Positions 1-11,378 of a stretch of 64,000 nt of DNA are shown here, piece by piece (positions within the stretch are counted from its first letter, which is position 1; every line of letters begins with the position of its first letter). Source of the stretch: Sarcocystis neurona (Eukaryota; Apicomplexa; Conoidasida; Eucoccidiorida; Sarcocystidae); assembly GCA_000727475.1 (NCBI GenBank), contig KL647297.1, positions 824,117 through 888,116 on the forward strand, given 5' to 3'. Under the pieces are notes generated by a model. That model was given only the letters and a program-made list of their open reading frames with translations. It ran no database searches and had not been told where the DNA came from. The position numbers were made by a program, and so were the translations under genes.

Positions 1-761
1 AAATGTACATGACTGCTGAACCGGTTCTGCACCAGAGCCTGTCTCTGTCCCTCTCTCTTTTTCATACACATGCCTGTTTCTTCGTTTTGATCCGCAAGAC
101 TCTGTCAGCTTCGTTGGCAAACACTGATGTCCGCTCCATATGTGTGTGTGTGTGTGTACGGTCGCGCTATTCTCTTGAATTTCTCGGAATCATGTGGCTC
201 GTGTCTTCTTCCCTTCACTACACAGAAAACTACAATACTCTGAAAGTACGACGTATCTATTTGTTCTGTGTACCTTCCTGCTAGCTTCTCTATGCCGTGA
301 AAGTGAAGTATTATCAAGCGCTATCTGTTGGTTTCTTTCCTTGCGGTCCCTCGTACATATACCCCCCCTCTGCTATTTGGATCCGCGCGAGGGAACCGCG
401 TCTCTCTGCGTATTGGCGGAGCGAGGCCGTTCAGTCAAATCGGCGTGCTGTCGCCCTTGACGTAGTCATTCCGCTCACAGGGATGTTGGAAGTAGACACG
501 AAGGGCTGCTTGGATGAAGACGCATACATAGGCACGAGGGTGGAAGTGTGTGCAGGTGTACACATCGTTATGTATATGTGTCTAGGTATATGTGAGGAAC
601 CACACGGACGCGCGTGAGTACCTACAACCACAGCCGCATTAATATATATATGTATTAATGACAGGTGTGTCAATAAATCTATATCTCGAAACGTAGATGG
701 ATACGCCACCTGCGCGTATCTACATCCACCGATACACCACGAGCTTCCATACGTAGTCGTA

Positions 762-783
762 ATAGTAGTAGTAGTAGTAGTAG
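762..783. repeat. (TAG)n trinucleotide microsatellite
   Basis: About seven consecutive TAG units in the left spacer. The unit contains a stop in one frame, so it is unlikely to be coding on the plus strand. Confidence 0.85.
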
Positions 784-3413
784 TATAGACACCATGCAAC
801 ATGCTGAAGCCTCGCGAACTGCAAAGTACACTGTGACATACATCTTTGCGGCGAAAGAAGGTGTTGTATTCACAAAGTTTCACATTTGGTGTACACGTGT
901 GAACGTGTGGCCGAACAACAGATATCTCCTCTATTTCCAGCTAAGGTTGCAGTTGTGATGAATGGTGGCTGCTCTATTGTTGTCGTCTTCTGGCTCGTGC
1001 TGTGGGGAGAAGATTCTATTCCTTTTTTTTGTGCTGTGCCGAGCAGAATCGAGTTCTTGTGTTTTTCGTTAACCATGCGCCCACTTGCGTATTCTCTCCA
1101 CAAACAAGCGCAGCATGGCCTGAAAAGGAGACACAAAGGCAAACCAGGAAAAAATGTCATTGCAGAGTAGGCCAAATACACGTGCAGGTTGCTGTTGTGA
1201 AACTGTCGAGTGTTCGCTTTCAACGAAGTTGACGTGTCGCATTTGTGTTGGTTGAACAGGTGTTTGATCCGCTGCTGCACACCCGATTCACTCCTAGCGA
1301 CCGCACGAGATAGGCCCTTGCAGCAGAAGCAGCAACGGAATGGACGAGCGCTGAAACCAGTGGGAGACAGCAACATTAGGAGAGGCAACAGCAGCTGCAG
1401 CGAGAACTAGAAGCCGCGCCAAGAAGAGCAGCAGCAACACCCAGAACGTGCGGCAGCAGGAAGGACCACAAGGCAGAACCACGAGGCACCAGCAGCAGCA
1501 GCAGCAGAAGGTAGCTCCAGCTCCCAGAAGCATCGCTTCAAAAGAGCAACAGCTTAAGAGGGCAGCATGCAGAAACAGCTGGGGAATCAGCGGCGACAGG
1601 AAAGAGTGACGGCAGGGTGCAGCAACTGCGGCAGTTAGAGGGGTCAGCACCCCGCGTCGACAGTGACAAGACCCAGCAGCACCAGGACGGCACACCACGA
1701 CAACGCAGCAGCAAGAGGAAGACGCAGAAGCGGATTCCTGGGAAAATTTTCTTCAAACCAAAATTTGATGTCAGCCACTTTTCTTGTAATTATATCCTCC
1801 CATATATGTGGTTTTAGACTTTTCTGCGTGGTACCTGACTTTGCCCGGCATACACACGAGTAGCGGTGCTGGTCAAACAATGTGCAACTGTATTCTTGTC
1901 CCTGGTCACGTCGTTATTTCGTGTCCGTTTCACAGGGCCAGCACACGCTTCTTCTACGTGCATTCTACTCTCGTCCTCGCGACCATTTGTTTCCTCCAGC
2001 TTTTTGAGAAGCGCTTCACAAACGTGGCACTTTGACTTTAGAATTGGACGCTTGAGATAAACAGCCATGAATCCACATGTGACCGAGTTTATTCTCTTTT
2101 TGATCTGTGTGGTGCCGGCACGTGCACGTACAGTAGTGCAGCACTTCCCTGTCTTGAGCACTGAATGACGTGCACATATATGTGCGCGTGGGAGTCGTAA
2201 CAACGCCCCTGTCAGTCAATAATGGAAAAACAACATGCGCACCTGTATGCCTGCCGTTGGACGCTCACTCCTCCAAAATGTGGGCTGCGAGGTTTACTCG
2301 TGGGCGCTTCTTTGGGCAGAGGTTCACTTCTTCTGTGTGACTGTGTGTTGTTCCTTCTTGGGACCCTTTCTCACTGGCACACCGAGCAGGCTTGTGTGAC
2401 TTTTCCTTGAGGAGAAGTTTACTGGACCTGTACTCAGTGCAGGCACACGTTTCCTGAATACTGTGTTAGTTCGACAGCGACGTAGCTTTTTAGGTATTCG
2501 AAACATTGGACGCGACGGTGAGAAGCGCTCAGTTGTTTTTTCGGTATCGAGGCTACGGACGTAATCAAAGAAAAGATAACATGAGAAGCGCTGTCGTGCT
2601 TCTCAAAGCGCGGGATGGCGCACACGGCAGAGGGGAAAAGTGAATTGGAGAGCCACCTGTTTTCCGAAGGGCACCCGGACACGAGTGCGAGAAAAAGCAA
2701 AGCATACTCTTTCTTCAGGTCCAGATGACCTACGCATAATTGCACGTGGCAGCAAGCAGAACACGGGAGTAAACAGTAGTTCCGCAGGAAGAACAGCACT
2801 GTTGGCCGCCAGGGAGTTTTGTAAACACTGTGCACCTACGTAGAATACAAGTTCGCACAAATGTGTGTATGCGTGTATCCACCGTCTTGGAGTGCACGTC
2901 CTACGCTATTGACGTACCATAGCAAGAAGCGACGGCATAACAGAGAAGAGAACTCCCATTCACATCGACCGGAAATTAGGGGCCGGCACAACTGCATCGC
3001 CTAGTTCGGCACCCTCTTGTAAGTGCTATGCGAGTCTCGAGCGGTGCATTTCTACAACAGCTGGGGCTCCCGTATACAGTCCCGCACTTGACTTCGTTCT
3101 TACCCAAGTCCGTAGACGCGCCACATTCTCAGGTGGCCCCCTCATTTGCTGTGGACCAGGATCAGCTGAGTGTGTAGGCAGCCGCAGCGCCGACTGCCGA
3201 CGTATGAAGCCAGCTGATCCTAGTAGTGCAGGCGACCTCGCCAACAAAGAAGCAGCTCCCCGACACAACTTGGAGGATCTCTGCAGGAGTTTGACGCCGC
3301 CGTAACAAGATTTTTTGCTGAGTGCGGGCCGGTGGCATTTTTCTCAATTCGAGGTCAGGCTCAAAAACGACCAGCGCACGGCAACTGGAAGGCACCAAGT
3401 GCCGGTAGTTTAC

Positions 3414-3558
3414 TACCCAAGGAGCCATGTAAAGTAGCGTTGCCTTGGGTGTTCTCCGAGTGCTCGTGAGCAAAAAAAGTGAAGGCTAATACCCAAGGTA
3501 CCATGTGAAGTTGCGCTGCCTTGGGCATACTCCGTGTGCCCGTGAGCAAAAAGAGTGA
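3414..3558. repeat. 76-bp imperfect tandem duplication
   Basis: Two copies begin at 3414 and 3490 with the same opening (tacccaagg) and end in gtgagcaaaaa-agtga. They differ by scattered substitutions over about 70 bp. No gene is recognised around it. Confidence 0.8.
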
Positions 3559-4885
3559 TAGAACTGTTTTTGTGGGGACAACTGTGCTTCACCGGTATCC
3601 GTCGGAGCCTTTAAGGGTACTGTGGATAGAGAAACATGCGGGGAGTCGCAATCTTACACGGAGCTGGCCTCCACGCCTGCTTCAGCAAGAGTCGCCCAGC
3701 AACGCAGGTGAATGGAGACGGTGCGGGCTTTTAGCCTCTGCCTGACGACTTGGACCTCTTGCAGAATAACGTTCCAGGAAAGGACGCGCACACCTGCACC
3801 GCTGGAAGAGTGTTTCGTTATGAGGGGACCCGCACCTCCCCAGGTCTTTTGTCCAGCTCAGTCCCTCGTTTTGTTCTCTACGATGTGCGACGTATCTACG
3901 CGTTTGTGTACACATCTTTTCGTCTACGCCCGCATCCACGTACGCACTCGTGCACCTCTGCCTATGTGCTCCATCGTTGCATATTCGCATTGTGTGTACG
4001 TGCGCATATCTGATGAAGGCGAAAATACGTGTGTGTATAGGTACTTTTGTGAGGTGTTCCCTGGCGTACAGTAATCAGTCGAAGAGCGGCATAAACCCCT
4101 CGCGCATTACTATAACTCCTCGCGCACTACTTGGTGAATGCTGCATACCCTACTCTTAGTGCCTTACGCACACGAGCCTGAATGAATCATGTGTACGTAC
4201 ATAAATACTCCTTCCTTGTGCATACCGCAACATCCCTGTAGTGTGGTAATCACGTATATGCATACTGCGTGGCATGTTACGGATGTATGTGTATACGTGG
4301 GCACTTTGTATTCTCCTGTTTGAACGTTAATAACAGTCTGATATCTTTTACAAGCGTGCGGATACTTCCACGCGTACATCGTCTACTTCTGCCTCCTGTC
4401 TGCATTTTATTTCTTAGAGAAATTGCAGTAGGAAGACTATTTTCCCTGAGCTAAGTGAACCCTCTGCATTCTTGTGCAACCCGGAATGTCCGCAGCTGTG
4501 CCTCTGCAGATATATTTCACAACCTCTAATGTGTACGCGCAAGTGCGCATGCATATGCATCTACGTTGGTGTAAACATACAGCTACGGGTATTCAGATGA
4601 CTACCGAAGAGCTCCACAAGTAAGAAGACACGCGCCCGCATATTTCTGCATCGGCACCTCATCATACACAAATTTCAGAGGTACACATCCACGTGTCTAA
4701 ATCTGGATATACACACACGGCAAGATTGTAGACATTCTGTATGAGTCGTCAACGCCTACACTACTGCCTCGAGAGGCTGTTGCTATTCGTTCGTTTGCCC
4801 CTTCACTTCGTATCGAATAACACTCAGAGAAACTCTTGCTCCTAGCGTGTGAACCAGGACGTCCACAAGGTTGCGTATGCAGATG

Positions 4886-4911
4886 TGTTGTGTGTGTGTG
4901 TGTGTGTGTGT
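4886..4911. repeat. (TG)n microsatellite
   Basis: An uninterrupted TG run of about 26 bp in non-coding DNA. Similar CA/TG runs occur at about 141-158, 9371-9390, 27825-27852 and 28112-28133. Confidence 0.85.
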
Positions 4912-6088
4912 GAGCTCCTTTGACGTGTCCACACCAGTAGGGGAAGAGTTCTGCAGATGCACGTGTACACCTCTGCGAATCGATCTTCCGAGATACTCAA
5001 CTGCAAGACCTTTCACTCTCTGTCGTACTGCTGGGGGTGCCTCCCGCCCACCAGTGCACGCATATATCCGTCCAGCTTAATCATGCGTTCTGCTGTTGAT
5101 TACGCCATTCACAGCCGCTGCAGTGAACCAGTTTCCTGATAGACTTCTCGCCTACGAAAGAGACGTACGAATAGATATCTATACATATATATAGGCACGT
5201 AGGGGCACGTCTGCGAGTAGCGCTACGTTGGTATCGCTTTGGTGTGTGTAGGCGCGCTGCAAAATGTAGATATACGTTTGCATGCAGGCATAGACCAGGA
5301 GCTGACGTCCTTGTAGACACGTCGAACAATAAATAGGCAGACGTATGCCGGTCGCCAGAGGGAAACATGGGTCTGCAGATGACGTGCAACGGCGTCTGCT
5401 GTCTGCGCCCTATGCAACATTCAAACGTGTAAATTTACCCACACCGACACATATACACGTATTCTTTCATCACTTTTGACACTTCAAAAGTAGTGTATCT
5501 TCAGATGCATAGACACATACAGGTATACATATATATGTTGACGGACGTCTGTGTGTATAGACATACACGTACGCCTATGTACGTATGTGTATGTACATAT
5601 ATATAAACGTATATATATATATATATATGTATGTATATAAACATACGCTGTGAGTTCAGTCAGATGAATATATACGCGTTTCAGTATATACACTTACGGG
5701 TACAACTTGTCGGGTACATTGAGGTAGTCATGCCTTCAAGTGTACCCATAACTCTATATGTGCTGTTGGCGCACATACATACACTCACTTACATTATATA
5801 AGCATATATATCTCTGATGGATAGACCGGCGCACGTATAGATATCCGCGCAGTCGACTCATCCATTTCACAGGCACTTTTACCTTGGTATTCCCTCTGAG
5901 CCTGCGTAGTCTTTGTCTCAGCACCTAGAGCTGCGTTTTCGTAACCTTTGCCTTCTCGCCGATCTCTTTAAATTGTGTGACAACCTGTGAGTACTCCCAA
6001 AGATTTTTCCTCAAGAGCGAACCCCACGCCTCCGCCGCCCCTATCGCTCTTCCTCTGCGGCGCCTCCGTCACGCTGCGTCTTCGTCTC

Positions 6089-6316
6089 CTACATAGTGAA
6101 GCCTGTACTGCTATCTCCTCCCCAGCCGGAGCCTCCCCAATTAATTTTGGCTTTTGAGAAATCCATCTCCGGATGTGCTTTCTTGAATTTCTCAAAAAGG
6201 TCCGCCTGCTTCTGCTGATCACTTGTTGGCAATCCTGCTGCTTTCTGCCGCTGATCATACATCATCTTCTCTACGGTGCTGCGCGTCTCCGGGTCGAGGT
6301 CACTCAGTTTGGAGTT
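6089..6316 (-). CDS. NUDC: NudC exon 4 (C-terminal signature)
   Basis: Acceptor gtaccacag|AAC at 6317/6316. It encodes residues 299-373, including [19 protein letters not shown] and [12 protein letters not shown], and ends in a Gly/Trp/Ser-rich tail (WGGSGWGG) before the stop. The tail after the conserved end is about 15 residues long. Confidence 0.94.
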   Translation of the reverse strand, partial: NSKLSDLDPETRSTVEKMMYDQRQKAAGLPTSDQQKQADLFEKFKKAHPEMDFSKAKINWGGSGWGGDSSTGFTM

Positions 6317-9300
6317 CTGTGGTACAAGCAGCACCAGAAGCCACAGCACCAGACGCCGCAGCACCCAAGAAAAAAGGATACACACGTTCAGACGTACGAA
6401 AGTGGACACTTCTGCATACAGAAACACACACACGCGTTTAGGTCTCTTGTCCTATCTCTACCAACGTGGATAGATAAATATATATATATATACAGAAAAA
6501 GAAACAGCGACAGCCCTAAGAGCAACAATGCGTCACTATTGTGGGGAGACGAGTGAGACCGAAGCTCGTCATCAAATGCATACAGGCGGACGTATACACG
6601 TAACACACCTTCCATTCCCAATATACCCCATAGCCGTGCACACAAAACTTTACATGTAACTACCCACATGGACGCAGACCTGTACACACGGTATTTCACC
6701 CGTGTGTGCAAGCCTGCGTGCCGTTCCATCTTTATTCAAGACACGGCTATGGTGGCAGACTGGGGATCAGTTTTTCCCTTCCTGAGAGGCTCTTTATTGT
6801 ACGTTACGTCGAAAAGGACAGGAGCAGCACCTGCAAAGACGCAGCCGTGCAACAGCAGCGGCAGCGGCAGCTCAGCGCAAAAAGATTCGCTGCGAACGAG
6901 GAGGAGAACCGAAGCGAGTTGCAGACAAAAGAAAAAGAAGATCCTTCTAAGGAAGAGGAGCAGATATCTGCAGATACATTCAACGACACATCGTCGCACT
7001 TGCGTCTGAAAAGAAAATTACCTCGCTCGACTTCCTCCTCCTCGTCCACTCACGCACCACCACACACAAGCAGGGCCCCCATATATATATATATGCATGG
7101 TACTACCAGAATTTTCGCATGTCAGAAAAACAAAACCAGCCTCTCCCTTGCCGTGGACGACCACCTCTGCGGCAGCTGTGGCAATGACAAACGACCGCCG
7201 GCAAGAGGCACTTGCGGTACTCTTGGCGCTGCGGCAGAGCTCCCGCAGCAGCGACAAGAACGCAGCGAGAGACTTTAGAACCGCGGCAGCAGAGCAGTAT
7301 CAACAGCAGTAGCATAAAGGCTGGCAACGCGACGAGCAAATCATCAACAGCAGCCACTGGCGCTTTGTCTTGTATAAAAAAGGTGGTGATGCCGGAACGC
7401 AGCAACTCGTAAAACGCACTTTGCTTGGGAAGTTAACTGGGGAAAAATCCGTGAACTTCTTCCCTTTTTCCGCATAGTACAATCCTCTCTGTTTCTGTAA
7501 ATGAGCAGTATATTTCTTTTCCCTCTACGTGGCAGCAAGCAAAACGAGAACACCTCCTACGAAACAGTGGCAGGGAACGGTTAATCCACCCGTCCTCTGC
7601 TTGTAAACTTGCTTGTTCCACGGGACACGAAAAGCGTTTCAACTACAAAGAGCCTTTCACCTATCCGTCTCCACGTTACATATGAAACCACGCGTTTTTT
7701 CTTCTTTCTTTCGTTTTCGTTTGCTTCCCCTTTTCCTTCCTGGTCTCCGACGTGTGCCCACTAGTGAAGAAAGCCCACCGTCGTCCACGACCCACACACT
7801 TCCGTCTGCTCTCCTTACTTCGGGGACGATTTTCTTCGTGTCAATTTCCGGGTCACCAGCGATGACGCAAGACCACCAGCGCATGTTGTCCACTTTGTCA
7901 AAACTCAGGTGAATAAGACTTCCATCTTCCAGCGTCCACATTGAGTCGTCTGGCTTCACGCGCATGTGTAAATTCCCGTCTGCAGGCGGGACAGAGAAAC
8001 AAAAGACTCCGCAGGCGCGTCGCAAATTCTAGCTGTCTCAACGCAACGAGAAAACAACAAGAAGAATATAGAGTTCAATCGCAAAGGCGTATACACTGTC
8101 ATAAATCGCAACCGGAAGCTCAAACAAAGCGCGGCTGTCTTGACCCCACCTAAAAGGTAACCTCAGCATCGACGTCCACAATTTCCGCGCAGTGGCACCA
8201 CACGAGGAGAGATCCACAAAAACCTGGACACGCACGAAAGACGTGGCTCGCTCCTCCAAGAGCAGGAAAAGACACGTGGGATTCTGGCGCGTTAAACGCA
8301 GAAGAAACCTTTTCATTTCCGTCATACTTACGTACCAACATCCTGGGGGAGACACAGACGCAGTTTACATACAACACACCAAGTAGAAAGAAGCTCCTTT
8401 GCCGTCAGCTGCAGCAGCAGGTCCCCACTCCACACCGTCGCGCTCTCTTGGACTCGCTGAACTGCGTGTCCACACGCACACGCTCGTTGACGCACGTCTA
8501 GCTCTACACATATGCATATATTTATGTAGACACACGTGCGGCCTAGACACCGACAGATAAAGAAGCAGCGGAGAGTATAGCTGCGCGGAATTTTGCTGGT
8601 AGGGAGGGCACGTCCGTCATATATTTATGTAGACACACGTGCGGCCTAGACACCGACAGATAAAGAAGCAGCGGAGAGTATAGCTGCGCGGAATTTTGCT
8701 GGTAGGGAGGGCACGTCCCTCTCTTCCGACCCACACACGCGCGACGGCTCTACAGGCACACGGGCGGCGGCGCGTCAACGACGACAAAGCGTTTCATGCA
8801 GATATAGACCTCCGCAGGAAGAATGCGTAGATATCTTCTTCGCACGCGTAAAAAAGTGACTTCAGTGTTGTTTATCGTCGGGACTGCCCTCCCTCCGTAT
8901 ACCTCGTGGTGACCTTCACACACGTGTGAAGAGGCTGCGCCGCGTATAGAGACAGATGGTCGACGGAGAGACAACCCTCCGCACGCCTCACGCGTGGAGT
9001 GCTGTTTTTTCTGGAAAAAAGTTTCACCCACACAGACAGACATCTTCGCGGTGTGGAAGTACGCACGGGACGCGTTTCTCAGACACAGAGCACGTGGAGC
9101 ACACGGCAGAAAACAAATTATTACCGATGATAGGCGGCCGTCCCTTCAGGCCGATCTTCAGCGTCGCAGCTCCGATCTTCACGTCGCACTGCGAGGCCTT
9201 CGTCCCCTTGGGAACGGGGATGTACACGTCGACCGCGCCGAGCGTCTGCGTCCACCAGTACCTGGGCAAGCAGGAAAACAGCCCACGCGCGCCCCGTACA

Positions 9301-11378
9301 ACAGGTGAAGAGTTCTACTCAAAAAAAGCTGCACAGAAAAAAGAGTTCTACTCAAAAGAACGCATAAATGTGCACACACACACACACACACAACCTTCTA
9401 CCAAGAGCCTCTCACGCCTCTTACAAAAATCACGCAGGGCACGCTATATATATACATATACATACATGTACACATATATATGTCGCATACACCTATAAAT
9501 ATATATCTGTGCATGTGTATGCAGATATATATATATATATACGTCGGAGCAAGTACATACGGGGGCGTGCATACGTGCATATATATATATACTTATATAT
9601 GTGTATATCTACTAATATTTACGTCTGTGTATAAAATGTTGTACGTGTGAAGACGCCTGGGAGATCTCTTTTCTTTGGCAGGAGTACTCTGTACGGCAAA
9701 GACACGGGCACACACGGACGCCCACTTCCATACAGGGCTGCCTTTACGAATTCTTCATAGATATGCACGCATACATGTACACATATAGATATGTCTGCAA
9801 GTGTAGAAACTCCCTGTGTGGCACGTAGGCCTGGGGTACGTTTAATTCTCTTTGCTGGCATACATAGATGGGTATGTGTGGATGTGCTTGTGAGCGTGAC
9901 CCGTGCGGACATTCGCGCCACTGTCCTGACACGCATTATCTACATATATAAACAAGTTCTTCGCAGACGCAGGTACTTGCATATATTTCTACCTCGACGG
10001 GCACGTGTATACGAATATACACACATACATACACCTACGTAGAGAAAGCGAGAGACACAGAAACAGTAACGGGTCACCGCGGCGTGTCCTCCTACGGAGC
10101 TGGTGCGTCTGTGTCTACGTCGCGCAGGGCGCGTGAAGAAGGTGTCTACACGTCGCTATACGGAGAGAGTCACGCGAATATATGTACAGCTAATAATGGA
10201 CGCACCTCCATACAGATGGGAAGCCTTTACGTGGAAGATGCTCCTTGTAAGTACGCGCGAGGTGGGAAGGACAGCTGGGCAGCAGCGGACTAAGGCAAAA
10301 ACGGCCCTAGACGCGATAGAATCGGCGAGAAGTTCCACAGTAACAGCGCTGCCTTTCATCTACGGAGGGCTACCTACTTGACCGGCTTGGCCGGCTAATT
10401 ACACGAAAGTGCTTCTACTGTATGCAGCTATACGCACGTGGGTAGGGCCAGCGCCACAAGTGAGAAGAAGTGGACAGACGTGGTCGACATATGGACCAAA
10501 CCTTTCCTTAGACACAAAGGCGCGTGCAAAACTGCGCTGGCGGAGTTCTTAAACATCTCTTCTTCTGCGCGGAGCACCCAGAAAAAATGTGGTCCTTCTC
10601 CACCTTTCCGCCACAGATGTATTTTGTGCCTTTTTTCTTCCCTTACGGGGAGGGCGGGTCACGAGGTGCTCACTTCTGCAGCTGCAACGCTGCACGCTGC
10701 TTCGCTACACGTACGCATTTTTTGGTGTGGAGAGGCTCCGTCACCGGAAGCCGACTGCACGTCGCGGGAATGGGAAACCTACTTATCTGTCTTCCCTCCG
10801 TTTCCTTCGGGAGGAGGACCGCCGTCATCCTCATCGCCGAAAACGGTTTCTTCTGGTTCACTGTCGCTTCCCGCGCTGCCATGTTTTGCTGCTATTTCTT
10901 CTGCATGTGCTGCTTCTGCTGCGTGTGCGACACCTGCTACTGCAGCGGCTCCGCGTCCCGCTCCTGCTGTCGCTTCTTCCTTTTTGTAGTCCGGATTGAA
11001 CATTCGCTCCTCTTCTTCGGTGAGTTCCTCTACTTTGCTACTGCCGTCGGAGGTCGCCTGCTGCTGCTGTTTCTGCTCCTGTTTCTGCTGCTGTTGCTGC
11101 TGCTGAAGTTTCTTTTTCCGTTCTTCTTCTGCCTGGCGCCGCTTCTGCTCTGCAATCTCGCGCTGGTGCTGCGCTCGCTTCCACGCTTCTTCAAACACTT
11201 TCTCCACAACCGTCTGGCAGTGCTTCTTGTCCACGGAGTAGAAGTCTGTTTTTCTTTGCAGAAATCCAAAGAAGTGAGCAAAAAGACTTTCGATGCCGCC
11301 CGCCTGCTGCGCCACTGTCATAAACAGTCCGTCGAAACGCGCATCGTCCATCGCTTCATCCACCGATACAGGCGCCAT
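6089..11378 (-). CDS. NUDC: NudC family protein, four exons, 373 aa
   Basis: NudC is a cytosolic HSP90 co-chaperone of the dynein/LIS1 pathway, needed for nuclear movement and cell division. The model joins exons 11378-10783, 9261-9125, 7979-7819 and 6316-6089 (1122 bp, 374 codons with stop). Residues 1-198 carry the NudC N-terminal block ([32 protein letters not shown]), then a charged helix with a Gln-rich run. A CS (p23-like) domain occupies about residues 199-290 ([40 protein letters not shown]). The family C-terminal signature follows: [40 protein letters not shown]. All three junctions restore conserved text: K199 at junction 1, D245 of IIDG at junction 2, and E-N of PENSK at junction 3. 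The length is close to animal NudC (about 330 aa), with the excess in the Gln/Ala-rich linker. Transcription is divergent from the SulP gene upstream. Confidence 0.94.
6840..7340. repeat. CAG-rich patch in NudC intron 3 (CTG in the sense direction)
   Basis: Clusters of CAG, CGG-CAG and GCA units lie in the 1502-bp intron between NudC exons 3 and 4. Relative to NudC transcription they read CTG/GCTG and lie about 0.5-1 kb upstream of the acceptor at 6317. Plus-strand frames stay open only because CAG units contain no stop, so I do not call a gene here. Confidence 0.7.
7819..7979 (-). CDS. NUDC: NudC exon 3 (second half of CS domain)
   Basis: Acceptor cgcctgcag|AC at 7980/7979, donor CCCGAA|gtaagg at 7819/7818. 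It encodes residues 246-298: [19 protein letters not shown], then a beta strand, then [20 protein letters not shown]. The WW pair and DPEI(D/N)TKKI are family hallmarks, so the domain is complete. Confidence 0.94.
8515..8718. repeat. 103-bp tandem duplication in NudC intron 2
   Basis: Two nearly identical copies, starting at 8515 and 8618 (both begin catatatttatgtagacac), lie inside the 1145-bp intron between NudC exons 2 and 3. They differ only near the 3' end (cgtccgtc versus cgtccctc). This suggests a recent duplication. Confidence 0.92.
9125..9261 (-). CDS. NUDC: NudC exon 2 (first half of CS domain)
   Basis: Acceptor ...ttgcccag|G at 9262/9261, donor TCATCG|gtaata at 9125/9124. It encodes residues 200-244, from [17 protein letters not shown] to [12 protein letters not shown]. 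The split codons AA|G (Lys199) and G|AC (Asp245) both yield the family consensus. Confidence 0.94.
9371..9610. repeat. (CA)n and (TA)n microsatellites in NudC intron 1
   Basis: A CA run at about 9371-9390 is followed by several TATATA blocks up to about 9610, all within the 1521-bp intron between NudC exons 1 and 2. No coding signal is seen. Confidence 0.8.
10783..11378 (-). CDS. NUDC: NudC exon 1 (N-terminal domain and coiled coil)
   Basis: Starts [19 protein letters not shown] and encodes residues 1-198 plus two bases of codon 199. After the family N-terminal block comes a basic Glu/Lys/Arg helix with two Gln runs (about residues 95-110), then an acidic Ala-rich linker ending GGKTDK. The donor is AA|gtaggt at 10783/10782. 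The ATG is chosen because the conserved block starts within 15 residues and the sense strand just upstream (plus 11380-11480) is pyrimidine-rich and non-coding. The linker is longer and more repetitive than in animal NudC, in keeping with coccidian amino-acid repeats. Confidence 0.93.

Larger units (their letters stand above)
1..6088. other. Gene-poor repeat-rich spacer, no supported gene
   Basis: No conserved protein block was found on either strand. Open frames here are short, start in low-complexity DNA and match no family I know. The stretch holds a (TG)n run near 141-158, a (TAG)n run near 762-783, a CAG-rich patch at about 1320-1710, a 76-bp imperfect duplication at 3414-3558, a (TG)n run at about 4886-4911 and TA/TATG tracts around 5530-5650. 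It follows the 3' end of the minus-strand NudC gene, so its right edge should contain the NudC 3' UTR. The CAG patch could be part of an exon, but its flanks do not support one. Confidence 0.6.

Noticed and set aside
6706..7278. 190-codon plus-strand reading frame
   Set aside because: It lies antisense within NudC intron 3. Its openness comes from CAG units and its text is unrelated to any family.
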